Positions 1 to 8,535 are shown, numbered from the stretch's first letter. The stretch is 64,000 nt of DNA from Dyella sp. M7H15-1 (GCF_004114615.1 NZ_CP035300.1:1364001-1428000); one strand, 5' to 3'. Notes: generated by a model from the letters alone, not told the origin. Made by a program: numbers and translations.

Positions 1-744
1 GACATTGGAACTATAGCCGTTGCCATCGGCGGCGTAATCGTAGCCTTCTGCGCCCAATTGATCGTAGAGCAGATTCCAATAACCGATATCCTTCAGATAG
101 TCGCCCTGCTGGAAGATGCTCGATGCCGGCAACTGCGCGGTGATCCTTCCATTCTGATAGAAGCGACACCAATCGCGACGGGTGAAATCCGCCCACGGCT
201 TGGTCGTAGCCAGGTCTTGCACCGTAGTAAAACCCTGATCGGGCGTCGTGCTGGCGCCGAAATTGTTCACTGTGTAAGGCGCGGGTGTGTTGGAGCCAAT
301 GGCATCCAAATAAAAATTCCGCGAACGCAGGTAGAACAACTGATTATTGGTGACGTTGAACGGCACCGAATATTTTTCCAGCCCCAGCTTGGAGATCACC
401 GTGCTGACCACGCGATGGCCTGGCGCGAGGCCATTGTTCGGTTCCGGAAAAGCCTTGCTCGGAGCGCTATCCCAGTAGGAGTAGCGCATACCGCCCAGCT
501 CGACATACGAATCGGTCTTGTCGTTATTGTAGTGCCAGGTGCAGACACGAGCACCGGCCGCGCGGGTGCCTGGATGACGTTTGGAGAAGTCGTAGCGCCC
601 CCAATCGTACAGCTCCAGCACGTCACCCTTCTTCAGTTGTTTCGAAGCGAATTTGGCTTTTTTGCATTGGCCTTCCAGCAAGCGCCACGCGGTGTACAGA
701 CCGGCCGCGCCGGCGCCAAAAATCGAATAGATTTTCTGTGCCAT
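1..744 (-). CDS. FAD-dependent L-amino-acid oxidase/monooxygenase-like protein (partial, 3' end outside window)
   Basis: The frame is open from an ATG at 744 to the window edge, so only the first 248 residues are visible. The N-terminus has a Rossmann dinucleotide motif (GAGAAGLYTAWRLLE, residues about 10-24) that binds FAD. Near residue 85 is ELGGMRY, the GGMR(F/Y) motif typical of flavin amine oxidases such as L-amino-acid oxidases, tryptophan 2-monooxygenase and VioA/RebO-type enzymes. There is no signal peptide, so it is probably cytoplasmic. A GAAGG ribosome site precedes the ATG. It lies 32 bp behind a 2-keto acid decarboxylase on the same strand and is probably co-transcribed. The substrate cannot be read from the sequence; an aromatic amino acid is an inference from the neighbour. 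Confidence 0.7.
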   Translation of the reverse strand, partial: MAQKIYSIFGAGAAGLYTAWRLLEGQCKKAKFASKQLKKGDVLELYDWGRYDFSKRHPGTRAAGARVCTWHYNNDKTDSYVELGGMRYSYWDSAPSKAFPEPNNGLAPGHRVVSTVISKLGLEKYSVPFNVTNNQLFYLRSRNFYLDAIGSNTPAPYTVNNFGASTTPDQGFTTVQDLATTKPWADFTRRDWCRFYQNGRITAQLPASSIFQQGDYLKDIGYWNLLYDQLGAEGYDYAADGNGYSSNV

Positions 745-776
745 GGTCAGATCCTTCGATAATGGGAATGCACGCT

Positions 777-2537
777 TTATTCGCTGCCGAGGCGACGCAT
801 CTGGCCTGGCAGATCCTTTTCGGGGATAACAATTTCAACCAGAACGGGTTTGTTTTTGATTCCCGCAATGCGGGGCAACTCGGATTTGAGCTGATCTACC
901 GTCTCCACCCGAATGCCTTCCGCGCCGAAAGCCTTCGCCAACGCCACGTAATCCCATTTGGGCAGGATGTCGAAGGTATCGAATGGATGCTTCGAACCAG
1001 GCTCGAAGGCAGCCATGTCCACGTATACCTGTTCAATGGCGTATACCTGATTGCTCATTACAAAAATGACGGCGTTTAGCTGATTGCGCGCCAGTGTGGA
1101 CAACGATTGACAGACCATCATGAAGCCGCCGTCGCCGGCTACCGTCCACGCGCGTTTGCGGCTGCCCAACTGCGCACCAGAGGCGGCGCCGGTTTCGAAA
1201 CCGATGCATTGCCATGCCGCCGAAGCGATGAAACTTCCCTGCGACAACCCATAACAGTTCGTGGCAGCATACATTGCCGAACTGACGCCATACGTCATCA
1301 CGATGTCTTTCAGCAGGTTCGCATCCTGCAGAAATTTCATGGTGTGCTCGAAAAATCGGTTGTAGGTGATCACCTGTGGCTGGGTATCGTAGATCGGATC
1401 GGAATTGCTCGCCCACGGTTGTGGATATTTCGGTGGGAGTGGTGCTGTAGCCTTGATCGGATAGCCCTTGCTCGCCTTGAATTTGACCAGCAGGGCTTGC
1501 ATGAAATCCTGCAAGGTCACATCGCCATATTTGAAATAGCCCGCACGGACCCCGGCAGTATCGGCCAACACCATGTCTGCGTATTTGGTTTCAATGAGCG
1601 CCAGATAGTCATCGGTGATGATAGTGCCAAGGGCCAATACGCAGTCGGACGCCTCCACGATGTTGCGCACCGATTCGATCGATGCCGCGTCGGAATAGGT
1701 GCCAATGAACTTGTCACCCTGCTCGTCCAGCACGGTTTTGCCGAGCGAAGTGGTGGTGTAGAGAAACCCGCTGGCGTCAATGATCGCCTGCAGCAATTCA
1801 GACAGGCCGAAGCGCAAGACTTCCACACCAGCGAGTATCAGCGGATTTTTGGCTACCGAAATCTGCGTCCAGGCCTGATCCACCGCGTTACGCAACGTTG
1901 CTTCCGGACTGCGAACGATGCGCGGTTTAAGCGGCGCCGCCGACGGGCGTGGACATGGCTGCCCCCATACTTCCTTGTAACAGGCGATATACACGGGGCG
2001 CCGGTCGGTAAGCGCATCGACCAGTAACTCGTCGATCTGCCCTGGGGCATCGACATTGCTGCGGAGCGTGATAGCTTTAACGGTGACGTTCTCGTAAACC
2101 TTCCGGTCCGCATCCAGATCGCCGGTGGAGTGGTGGAACAGCACGTCATACATGTCAGTGATGTCGCGCATATCCGCGCCCGGCGTGGCGCTGATCATTA
2201 CTATCGGACTGCGCTCGACCCAGGCGCCGGCAATGGCATTGAGCGCACTGAAGGTGCTCACGCCAAATTGCAGCGATACCGCCGCGAGTCCTCGACAGCG
2301 CGCGTAAGCATCGGCGGCGTAAGCGGCATCCAATTCGTTGATCGCGCCAATCGTGTTGATGCCATCAAAATGCTCCAGGGCCTGGGTAAATTCCTTCACA
2401 TAATCGCCAGGAATCTGGAAGATATCGGTAACGTCAAGCTGCTTGAGCCGGGTCAGCAGATAATCGGCAACCGTAAAATCGGCAATCGCGGACGGAGCCG
2501 AGGCGAACAGCTCCCTTTTCGAGATGATGCGCGTCAT
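777..2537 (-). CDS. Thiamine-diphosphate-dependent 2-keto acid decarboxylase (pyruvate/indolepyruvate decarboxylase family)
   Basis: A 586-residue protein of the usual length for the PDC/IPDC/KdcA family, which decarboxylates a 2-keto acid to the aldehyde. The N-terminal pyrimidine-binding domain begins with the family pattern VADYLLTRLKQLDVTDIFQIPGDY-like sequence (IPGDY near residue 45), with the catalytic glutamate region INELDAAYAADAYAR close behind. The C-terminal TPP domain has GDGGFMM followed about 25 residues later by SNQ, matching the GDG-x(25-30)-N metal/TPP motif. I chose the ATG at 2537 because GGGAG lies just upstream; an in-frame ATG at 2549 has no such site. It is the first gene of a two-gene unit with the flavin oxidase. 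Substrate specificity (pyruvate, phenylpyruvate or indolepyruvate) is not determinable here. Confidence 0.85.
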   Translation of the reverse strand: MTRIISKRELFASAPSAIADFTVADYLLTRLKQLDVTDIFQIPGDYVKEFTQALEHFDGINTIGAINELDAAYAADAYARCRGLAAVSLQFGVSTFSALNAIAGAWVERSPIVMISATPGADMRDITDMYDVLFHHSTGDLDADRKVYENVTVKAITLRSNVDAPGQIDELLVDALTDRRPVYIACYKEVWGQPCPRPSAAPLKPRIVRSPEATLRNAVDQAWTQISVAKNPLILAGVEVLRFGLSELLQAIIDASGFLYTTTSLGKTVLDEQGDKFIGTYSDAASIESVRNIVEASDCVLALGTIITDDYLALIETKYADMVLADTAGVRAGYFKYGDVTLQDFMQALLVKFKASKGYPIKATAPLPPKYPQPWASNSDPIYDTQPQVITYNRFFEHTMKFLQDANLLKDIVMTYGVSSAMYAATNCYGLSQGSFIASAAWQCIGFETGAASGAQLGSRKRAWTVAGDGGFMMVCQSLSTLARNQLNAVIFVMSNQVYAIEQVYVDMAAFEPGSKHPFDTFDILPKWDYVALAKAFGAEGIRVETVDQLKSELPRIAGIKNKPVLVEIVIPEKDLPGQMRRLGSE

Positions 2538-2608
2538 GGCGACTCCCATGATCCGCGTATGCCGCCAACGTCAAAACCGCGTGTATTGAACGCCATCGCA
2601 TCACTCCT

Positions 2609-2740
2609 TTAATGAATGGATTTACTTGATAATTTGATAAGCGTTTCCAGATCCTTCCACGGCACCACCTTTTCCATCTGCTCAAGAAATATCTCTTCCG
2701 CGCCTGGCGTTTTTGCTTGAAGTTCGCTGCGGCAAAGCAC
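2609..2740 (-). pseudogene. Remnant of an IS5-type transposase N-terminus
   Basis: Reading the minus strand down to a TAA at 2609-2611 gives a short open stretch containing EEIFLEQMEKVVPWKDLETLI. This matches the characteristic beginning of IS5-group transposases (REIFLxEMxxVVPWxxL). Nothing after it resembles the remaining transposase, so it is a scrap left by deletion. It lies in the gap upstream of the keto acid decarboxylase and at the edge of the AT-rich island. Confidence 0.55.
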
Positions 2741-2771
2741 CTAAGCACAAGAGCGATCGCTTCACGCACTT

Positions 2772-3275
2772 CTACTGTCTAAGCCAGTCACCATCCGGCC
2801 CCAGGCGCCAGTCCGCCTCCTGCACCTGCCGTCCATGAGAAGGACCATTCAAGCTTTCGTCGATCCGAATGATTTTATCAATAGATACAGTCGTATCCGC
2901 ATTGTAAATGGTGTTGCGAAGTACGACGGTTCGACTCGTCCAATCGATGCTTTTCAACTGGCCTTGCTCAGCCGTTTCATTGTTGGAGCCTCCGAATTTC
3001 CCCCAGATCATAAGGTACTTACCTATGGCAATGCGCTTGAGTTGATCATCCATCGTTTCGGGTAACACGGACTCGTATTCCACATGACCCCAGCCTTCCT
3101 TAATGTCATCAATTTCATCAAGCGAATACAACTGCAACCCGCCACCGCCTGCGTCCAAAAACAAATCGTCAGAGTCGAAATTGATAAACCTACCCTGTAC
3201 TACCGCCCCATCGGTCGTCCAAACCGTCAGGGAGTCACCCCTCTCAATGCTCTTCAATACTTCACGCTTGTCCAT
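2772..3275 (-). CDS. Small protein of unknown function with two Sm/SH3-like beta segments
   Basis: I do not recognise this 167-residue protein. The start at 3275 is chosen because GAAGGAG lies about 9 bases upstream; the frame stays open further upstream to 3578, but that part has no plausible coding character. Two stretches look related in layout: residues about 15-55 (TTDGAVVQGRFINF, then LFLDAGGGGLQLYSLDEIDDI) and residues about 85-140 (WGKFGG, then GQLKSIDWTSRTVVLRNTIYN, then VSIDKIIRIDE). Each is a short run of alternating beta-strand residues ending in an I/L-D-E-I-type strand, as in small SH3/Sm-like barrels. That fold is an inference. There is no signal peptide or membrane segment. 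It sits between an IS5 scrap and the duplicated AT-rich genes. Confidence 0.6.
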   Translation of the reverse strand: MDKREVLKSIERGDSLTVWTTDGAVVQGRFINFDSDDLFLDAGGGGLQLYSLDEIDDIKEGWGHVEYESVLPETMDDQLKRIAIGKYLMIWGKFGGSNNETAEQGQLKSIDWTSRTVVLRNTIYNADTTVSIDKIIRIDESLNGPSHGRQVQEADWRLGPDGDWLRQ

Positions 3276-3531
3276 ATCATGACTCCTTCGCTGAGGTAGT
3301 TGAAAACGCAACACGAGAAGTTGCCTTAAGTTTATTTCCTGAAATATCGAAAACCTACGTATACACCCTAAGCAGTGAAAGCCGTGTATGCACCCATGAT
3401 TCCAAGGCATCAGTGATGTAAGCGCTAACTCAACGGCGTTATAGAAGCAGCCCCCTTCCACCACCACACTGTCCCCACATTCAGCACGGCGGAGGCGGCC
3501 ATGGCCAAGCAGGGAAAAGGACGCCGATGGC

Positions 3532-4476
3532 TTACCGCTTACCGCGAGATTCCGCAAAAGGCTTACGATGAAGGCCATGGGCGATGGCCTCCGGATCGAA
3601 ATGATCGAAGTCTACGTGGTGCATCCTCTCCAACTTCTGTTTAATTAATCCTAAAAACTCAGGATCATTGAGGGCATCCGCATATACGGTAATCTCTTTA
3701 AATACCGATGTCGCCCCTGAACAGTACACACTCTCATTATCCGAATAGAATTGGCTAATATCTGATTTTTCCACTACCGAACCGTCCATTAGCGGGTCAA
3801 TCAGAAGTTCCTCGTCCACACCAGCTATTGTCATCTTTATAGAACCAACTACGTGATCACCACCCGCTCCATGATTATCTAATATAGTTATACGTATGTT
3901 TGCATCATCAATTTCATGTTTCGTGAAGCCATTATTCATAAGATGTTTCTCAAAAGCCAATCGAAACATGACAGTAGCCATCAAGGCCTTCTCGAAACAG
4001 TTTCCGGCGTTTGATTTCAATGAAAGCATAATGAGTTCAGCTAAATTTTTAATAAATTTATTTCTTGCAACTTCATACTCAGTCCGATCAATATGGTCGC
4101 TTCTTATTATCTTTCTCCATTCACTTGATTTGACAGGAGCAGCCTTGCGATTACGCCCTATTAACTCACCATGAACATCAAGTCGATCCACTATGACCCT
4201 CGTTTCTTCATCAGTTTTTTTTCTCACTTCTTCATATACATGACGCTTATCAAAACAACCATACGCAAAAATTTTATTAATATCAATAAACTCTCTTGTG
4301 GAAGATACTGGGATCATAAGATGAATCAATTCGGAGCACCCTTTAGCAAGATTGTTAACGGCGACTTTAATGGGTGAATTCACCTCCGTTTTGACGTTAC
4401 TGTTTTCAACAGGATGAATTTTAGAAGAGTAGCCACCATAGGCGCCTAGAGATGCTATGGGTCTGCTATTATCCAT
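3532..4476 (-). CDS. Putative Cys-His-Asp hydrolase/transglutaminase-fold protein, paralogue A (possible secreted effector)
   Basis: A 314-residue protein, strongly AT-rich compared with its surroundings, and a paralogue of the gene at 5518-6369. The N-terminal 65 residues and the C-terminal half are nearly the same in both copies; the middle (residues about 66-145) differs. The conserved half contains NAGNC (Cys160), GGDHVVGS (His208) and LLIDPLMDG (Asp227). The order and setting match the Cys-His-Asp triad of transglutaminase-like and papain-like folds, used by several bacterial effector proteases and deamidases. No classical signal peptide is visible. The C-terminus runs eight residues beyond the paralogue because the shared stop codon has been lost. 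Function is inferred; the family is not recognised. AAGGAT precedes the ATG. Confidence 0.6.
   Translation of the reverse strand: MDNSRPIASLGAYGGYSSKIHPVENSNVKTEVNSPIKVAVNNLAKGCSELIHLMIPVSSTREFIDINKIFAYGCFDKRHVYEEVRKKTDEETRVIVDRLDVHGELIGRNRKAAPVKSSEWRKIIRSDHIDRTEYEVARNKFIKNLAELIMLSLKSNAGNCFEKALMATVMFRLAFEKHLMNNGFTKHEIDDANIRITILDNHGAGGDHVVGSIKMTIAGVDEELLIDPLMDGSVVEKSDISQFYSDNESVYCSGATSVFKEITVYADALNDPEFLGLIKQKLERMHHVDFDHFDPEAIAHGLHRKPFAESRGKR
3565..3864. repeat. 300-bp near-identical direct repeat, copy 1 (3' part of paralogue A)
   Basis: This block and 5521-5820 align without gaps at an offset of 1956 bases. I count only two differences (in the aagttcctcg and ctttat stretches). Outside the block the paralogues differ at many positions, so the two 3' ends look recently homogenised. 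Confidence 0.9.
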
Positions 4477-4519
4477 TAAATAATCCTTAAATTAATTGAC
4501 GATTAATCGATATCTACGC

Positions 4520-5358
4520 TTATCTGGCGCCTGATTCCGTGACCCCTCCTCGGCACGATTCCGCTTGGCCGTCCAAGGAGGCGAACAGCGCGATGATGAT
4601 GCCGCACTCGGCAATCCGATGCCAGAAAAAGTTGAGCGCCATACATCGCGCGTGCAGGGTCAGTTGTGCTGCCACACGCAACATCTCCTGCATCACGGTC
4701 TTCAAACGCCGCCGCTTGGCCGGATGACGCAGTAGCGCCTCCTTGCCAAGCAGCGCTTGCTGGCCGATCAGGCGCAGGATGTTGTAGGCCACCGCCGCCA
4801 GGCCCAACACCAAGGTGTGGGTGTTGAATTTGCCGCTCGGCAGCCGCTCCAGGTCCAGATCGCTCTTGAACTCGCTGTGGAACTGCTCATGGGTGCCATG
4901 ATCCTGGTACAGCGTGATCACTGTGTCGATCGGTTCGGTAAGAGTCGTTTCCCAACCGTCAATCACCACTTCGGGAAACAATGGCACGGTGCCGTCGGCT
5001 TTGATCGTGCGCTCGGTCAGGCGCAGAATGCGCCGCAGACGCACTTCACGGCCATCGGCCAAGGTGAGCGTGCGCCCCCGGGTTTCCCAGGTGGTGATGC
5101 GCTTGCCGTCGCGTGGCGATACCCACGCCCACACCCTCCTTCTTACTGTCGGAGTTGTCCAGGCAGAACACATCCAGATCGAGCGGCACGATGCAACGCA
5201 ATACCCACGAAGGCCAAGCCAGACATCGCGGTCAGGTCGCGGGTGGATTGACGAACAACGAAGGGCGTGGAATGCATGAAAGCGATCGTGTCGATGGCGG
5301 GTGCGTCAGCGTAATCGATCGCGGGCTGCCATGGGTGCGGCGTATCGAAGACGTCCAC
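4520..5358 (-). pseudogene. IS1380-family transposase, internally deleted and frameshifted
   Basis: The 217-residue frame at 4520-5173 carries the C-terminal half of an IS1380-type DDE transposase: a GRTLTLADGREVRL stretch, then TLYQDHGTHEQFHSEFKSD and LDLERLPSGKFNTH, the family hallmark around the catalytic glutamate. Just upstream, in another frame (about 5135-5180), LDLDVFCLDNSDSKKEGV matches the part preceding the second catalytic region. The roughly 100 residues normally between these blocks are missing, and so is most of the N-terminus. The gene is therefore non-functional. The internal junction lies near 5110-5135. Confidence 0.8.
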
Positions 5359-5437
5359 TCACCCGCCGGGTGAGTCAAAGATCACTCGCAAACCCAGACG
5401 CCATGCGAACTATGCGTTAGGAGGTCACGGAATCAGG
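4530..5437. mobile_element. IS1380-type element, deletion derivative with both terminal inverted repeats
   Basis: The ends are a perfect 15-bp inverted repeat: CCTGATTCCGTGACC at 4530-4544 and its complement at 5423-5437, with weaker pairing continuing inwards. At 908 bp the element is about half the usual length of the IS1380 family, which fits the internal loss seen in the transposase. I see no clear target-site duplication in the flanks. It separates the two paralogous AT-rich genes and sits immediately upstream of the promoter region of paralogue A. Because both ends survive, it could still be moved by a transposase supplied from elsewhere. Confidence 0.8.
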
Positions 5438-5517
5438 TGATACATAGCAGCGCTGGCTTACCGCTTACACACGCCGCTCGATGCAGTGGGCTGAACTTCG
5501 GAACGAATCAGGAAGAG

Positions 5518-6369
5518 CTAACGATGAAGGCCATGGGCGATGGCCTCCGGATCGAAATGATCGAAGTCTACGTGGTGCATCCTCTCCAACTTCTGTTTAA
5601 TTAATCCTAAAAACTCAGGATCATTGAGGGCATCCGCATATACGGTAATCTCTTTAAATACCGATGTCGCCCCTGAACAGTACACACTCTCATTATCCGA
5701 ATAGAATTGGCTAATATCTGATTTTTCCACTACCGAACCGTCCATTAGCGGGTCAATCAGAAGCTCCTCGTCCACACCAGCTATTGTCATCTTTACAGAA
5801 CCAACTACGTGATCACCACCTATTTCATTATTGTATAATATATTTATACGTATGTTTGCATCATCAATTTCATGTTTTTGGAAGCCCTTATTCATGAGAT
5901 ATTTCTCAAAAGCCAATCGAAACATGACAGTAGCCACCAGGGCCTTCTCGGAACAGTTTCCGGCGTTTGATTTCAATGAAAGCATAATGAGCTCAGCCAA
6001 CCAAGACCAATCAATAGCGAAAGGAGCAGCCTCGCGATTACGCTTTATTAATTCATTGTGAACAATATGTCGATCCAATATGACCATCGCTTCTTCACTA
6101 GTCATTTTTTTTGTTTTTATATCTCCATTTGAGCATTCCACAAATTGATCAAAATCAAAAAAAAATTTATTAATGTCAATTACCTCCCTTGTGGAAGATA
6201 CCGGGATCATAAGGTGGGTCAATTCGGAACAATCTTTAGCAAGATTGTTAATGGCGACTTTAATGGGTGAATTCACCTTCGTTTTGACGCTTCTATTTTC
6301 AACAGGATGAATTGTAGAAGAGTAGCCACCATAGACGCCTAGAGATGCTATGGGTCTGTTATTATCCAC
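5518..6369 (-). CDS. Putative Cys-His-Asp hydrolase/transglutaminase-fold protein, paralogue B (possible secreted effector)
   Basis: A 283-residue paralogue of the gene at 3532-4476. The candidate triad is kept: Cys139 in NAGNC, His187 in GGDHVVGS and Asp206 in LLIDPLMDG. The spacing is exactly as in the other copy (48 and 19 residues). The variable middle is shorter here. The upstream sequence, including the AAGGAT ribosome site and about 35 bases of AT-rich leader, is shared with paralogue A, so both may answer to the same promoter. There is no membrane segment or Sec signal. A type III or type VI effector role is only an inference from the fold-like triad, AT content and mobile neighbours. 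Confidence 0.6.
   Translation of the reverse strand: MDNNRPIASLGVYGGYSSTIHPVENRSVKTKVNSPIKVAINNLAKDCSELTHLMIPVSSTREVIDINKFFFDFDQFVECSNGDIKTKKMTSEEAMVILDRHIVHNELIKRNREAAPFAIDWSWLAELIMLSLKSNAGNCSEKALVATVMFRLAFEKYLMNKGFQKHEIDDANIRINILYNNEIGGDHVVGSVKMTIAGVDEELLIDPLMDGSVVEKSDISQFYSDNESVYCSGATSVFKEITVYADALNDPEFLGLIKQKLERMHHVDFDHFDPEAIAHGLHR
5521..5820. repeat. 300-bp near-identical direct repeat, copy 2 (3' part of paralogue B)
   Basis: Partner of 3565-3864, at an offset of 1956 bases with two visible mismatches. It ends where the two paralogues become clearly different (tatttcatt here against cgctccatg in the other copy). Confidence 0.9.
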
Positions 6370-6712
6370 TAAATAATCCTTAAATTAATTGACGACTAAT
6401 CGATATCATACGAAATATTGTTAACTAGCTAAAATATACGGCATGGCGACAAAATAAAAATAAGGTGAACGCCTGATGTTCTCCGAACGTCTATCGCTAT
6501 TCAATTGTGCCTACCGGTTTCAAGGCAGCGGCAACGTGGCGCACATAAGTTCCACCTGAAGACTCATCGCTTAACCATCACTCTGGCCAACCTACGCCAG
6601 TCGGCTCGAATCAGCCGATCCATCGGTATGAGTATCGCCACAAATCTGTTACTGCATGCCGGCGAAACACTGACCTATTCGACTCATTCAACTACAACTA
6701 GAAGAAGTACCT
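6370..6712. other. Intergenic region upstream of paralogue B and of the PI-PLC gene
   Basis: The first 100 bases are very AT-rich and repeat the leader of paralogue A (6370-6408 corresponds to 4477-4513). The rest returns to ordinary composition. I see no convincing gene. I looked for a plant-inducible-promoter type pair of TTCG boxes and did not find one. Confidence 0.5.
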
Positions 6713-7783
6713 ATGCGTTTGCAAATGTCGCGTCGTGATTTCCTGAGTAACACTGTCAAGGCCTTGGGTGTGGCCGCCACGATCGGCTTGCCGGCAAGCG
6801 CATCGCGAGTCCTTGCTGGCACGCCGCCCAACACTGCATCGAGCGTTGCATGGATGCAGAACAATCTTGCTCTACTCGGCTCGCGTACGTTGCGGGAAAT
6901 ATGCATACCCGGCACGCATGATGCCGGCATGAGCGCCTTCAATTCGGGCACCGCTTTTGCCCACCCCTGCAACACGATCACCCAAACCAACGCCATACTC
7001 AGCCAGTTGCAAAATGGTTCGCGTTACTTCGATATCCGCCCGGTGATCAGTGCTGGCAAGTACGTCACGGGCCATTACTCCTATATCGCGCAAATCAATT
7101 CCTGGCAAGGCGGCAACGGGCAGTCGATCCAGTCCATCATCGATGACATCAACGCGTTTACGGCTAGCAACAACGAGCTAGTTGTGCTTAACCTGTCACA
7201 CGATCTCGATACTGATCTTGGCAACAGCTCCTACGCGCCCCTCACGCAGGCGCAGTGGGACAGCCTGCTGCAAATGCTGCAGCAGGGCCTGAATCACCTT
7301 TATACGGGTGCGCCCATCGGCGCCGACCTGACAGCGCTGACCCTCAACACCTATATTGGCAACAACTCACCAGCGGTCGTGGTGGTGGTCGATGCTTCCG
7401 CCAGCGGCTTCACTCTGGGCCGTTTTGCCGGGCAGGGCTTTTATCTGCCGCAGAACTTCCCTGTCTATAACCAGTATTCCGAAATCAATAACCTCGACAG
7501 CATGATCAGCGATCAGCTATCGAAAATGGTCACGCAACGTTCCAACCCGGAAGCATCGTATTTCGTGTTGTCATGGACACTCACCCAGGATGGTGGCCAA
7601 GCGATCTTCTGCGAAATAGGTGCCGATAGCATCCTTAAACTGGCCAATAAAGCCAACGCCCAACTGGCTGCGCAGCTCTTGCCCGCATGCAGCGCACAGA
7701 CCTTTCCCAACATCATCTATATCGACAATCTCACTTCCAACCTGGATGTGGTGTCGCTGGCCATGCAGATCAACAACCTCTGA
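6713..7783 (+). CDS. Tat-exported phosphatidylinositol-specific phospholipase C X-domain protein
   Basis: A 356-residue protein. It begins with a twin-arginine signal (MSRRDFLSNTVKALGVAATIG, with SRRDFL) and a cleavage region near ASRVLAG, so it is predicted to be folded in the cytoplasm and exported through Tat. The mature part has the PI-PLC X-domain signature: IPGTHDAGM (first catalytic His), SRYFDIRP, and VTGHYSY (second catalytic His). These enzymes cleave phosphoinositides or related phosphodiesters. No Y domain, lectin domain or membrane anchor follows, as in small bacterial forms. The start may be 6713 or the ATG at 6725, which begins the Tat motif directly. It stands alone between the AT-rich island and the convergent his operon. 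Confidence 0.8.
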   Translation: MRLQMSRRDFLSNTVKALGVAATIGLPASASRVLAGTPPNTASSVAWMQNNLALLGSRTLREICIPGTHDAGMSAFNSGTAFAHPCNTITQTNAILSQLQNGSRYFDIRPVISAGKYVTGHYSYIAQINSWQGGNGQSIQSIIDDINAFTASNNELVVLNLSHDLDTDLGNSSYAPLTQAQWDSLLQMLQQGLNHLYTGAPIGADLTALTLNTYIGNNSPAVVVVVDASASGFTLGRFAGQGFYLPQNFPVYNQYSEINNLDSMISDQLSKMVTQRSNPEASYFVLSWTLTQDGGQAIFCEIGADSILKLANKANAQLAAQLLPACSAQTFPNIIYIDNLTSNLDVVSLAMQINNL

Positions 7784-7902
7784 AATATTACGGCGCACCA
7801 TTCACTGAAATCGCCGCCCGGCTCCGCGCCACCACCGAGATTTCCAATACCTTGCAGTTCGGCACACCGACCGGACTGACCGCCTGTCAGACGCGGAAAG
7901 TG

Positions 7903-8535
7903 CTACCTGTGGCGCTCTACCAACACTCGCGTCACATCCGTCAGTCCATAACCACGCGCCCGCAACAACACAGTGAGATGAAAAATCAAATCCGCCGCTT
8001 CGCCAAGTAACTCCTCTTCTCCCTGCGCCACGGCGGCGAGCGCTGTCTCCATGCCTTCTTCGCCTACCTTCTGCGCAATCCGACGAGTCCCTTCTTCGAA
8101 CAAGCGTGTGGTGTAGCTGCCTTCGGGCAACAGCGTTTTGCGCTTTTCAACCAGCGTATCGAGCTCGGCAAGAAAACCCAGTGGCGGCTGCACCGTATCG
8201 CCGAAGCAACTGCGGGTGCCCAGGTGACAGGTAGGCCCTTGCGGATCGACTAGCACGAGCAAGGTGTCCGCATCACAATCCACACGGATCGCTTTCACCA
8301 CCAGCACATGCCCGGAGCTTTCACCCTTCATCCACAAGCGCTGTTTGCTGCGGCTGTAGAACGTTACCTTGCCGGTTGCCTGGGTCTGCGTCAGCGCCTC
8401 GGCATTCATGTAGCCGAGCATCAGCACTTCGCCCGTCAGCCAGTGCTGCACGATCGCTGGCAACAGATCGTCCGGCTTGGACCAGCCCAATCGACTGAGG
8501 TCGGTCCGACTCACTTGTGTTGCTGCACTATTCAT
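7903..8535 (-). CDS. hisI: Bifunctional phosphoribosyl-AMP cyclohydrolase / phosphoribosyl-ATP pyrophosphatase (HisIE)
   Basis: A 210-residue fusion catalysing steps 2 and 3 of histidine biosynthesis. The N-terminal cyclohydrolase half has [29 protein letters not shown] and the metal-binding Cys/Asp cluster VDCDADTLL and GPTCH. The C-terminal half, from about residue 115, is the pyrophosphohydrolase with [13 protein letters not shown] and GEAADLIFH. The start at 8535 overlaps the end of hisF by 8 bases, which points to translational coupling. It is the last gene of the eight-gene operon. The 119 bp downstream to the convergent PI-PLC gene shows no obvious terminator. Confidence 0.95.
   Translation of the reverse strand: MNSAATQVSRTDLSRLGWSKPDDLLPAIVQHWLTGEVLMLGYMNAEALTQTQATGKVTFYSRSKQRLWMKGESSGHVLVVKAIRVDCDADTLLVLVDPQGPTCHLGTRSCFGDTVQPPLGFLAELDTLVEKRKTLLPEGSYTTRLFEEGTRRIAQKVGEEGMETALAAVAQGEEELLGEAADLIFHLTVLLRARGYGLTDVTRVLVERHR

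Noticed and set aside
6370-6480. Plant-inducible-promoter box upstream of the effector-like genes
   Set aside because: One CGAA is present on the plus strand, but no second CGAA lies at the required spacing.
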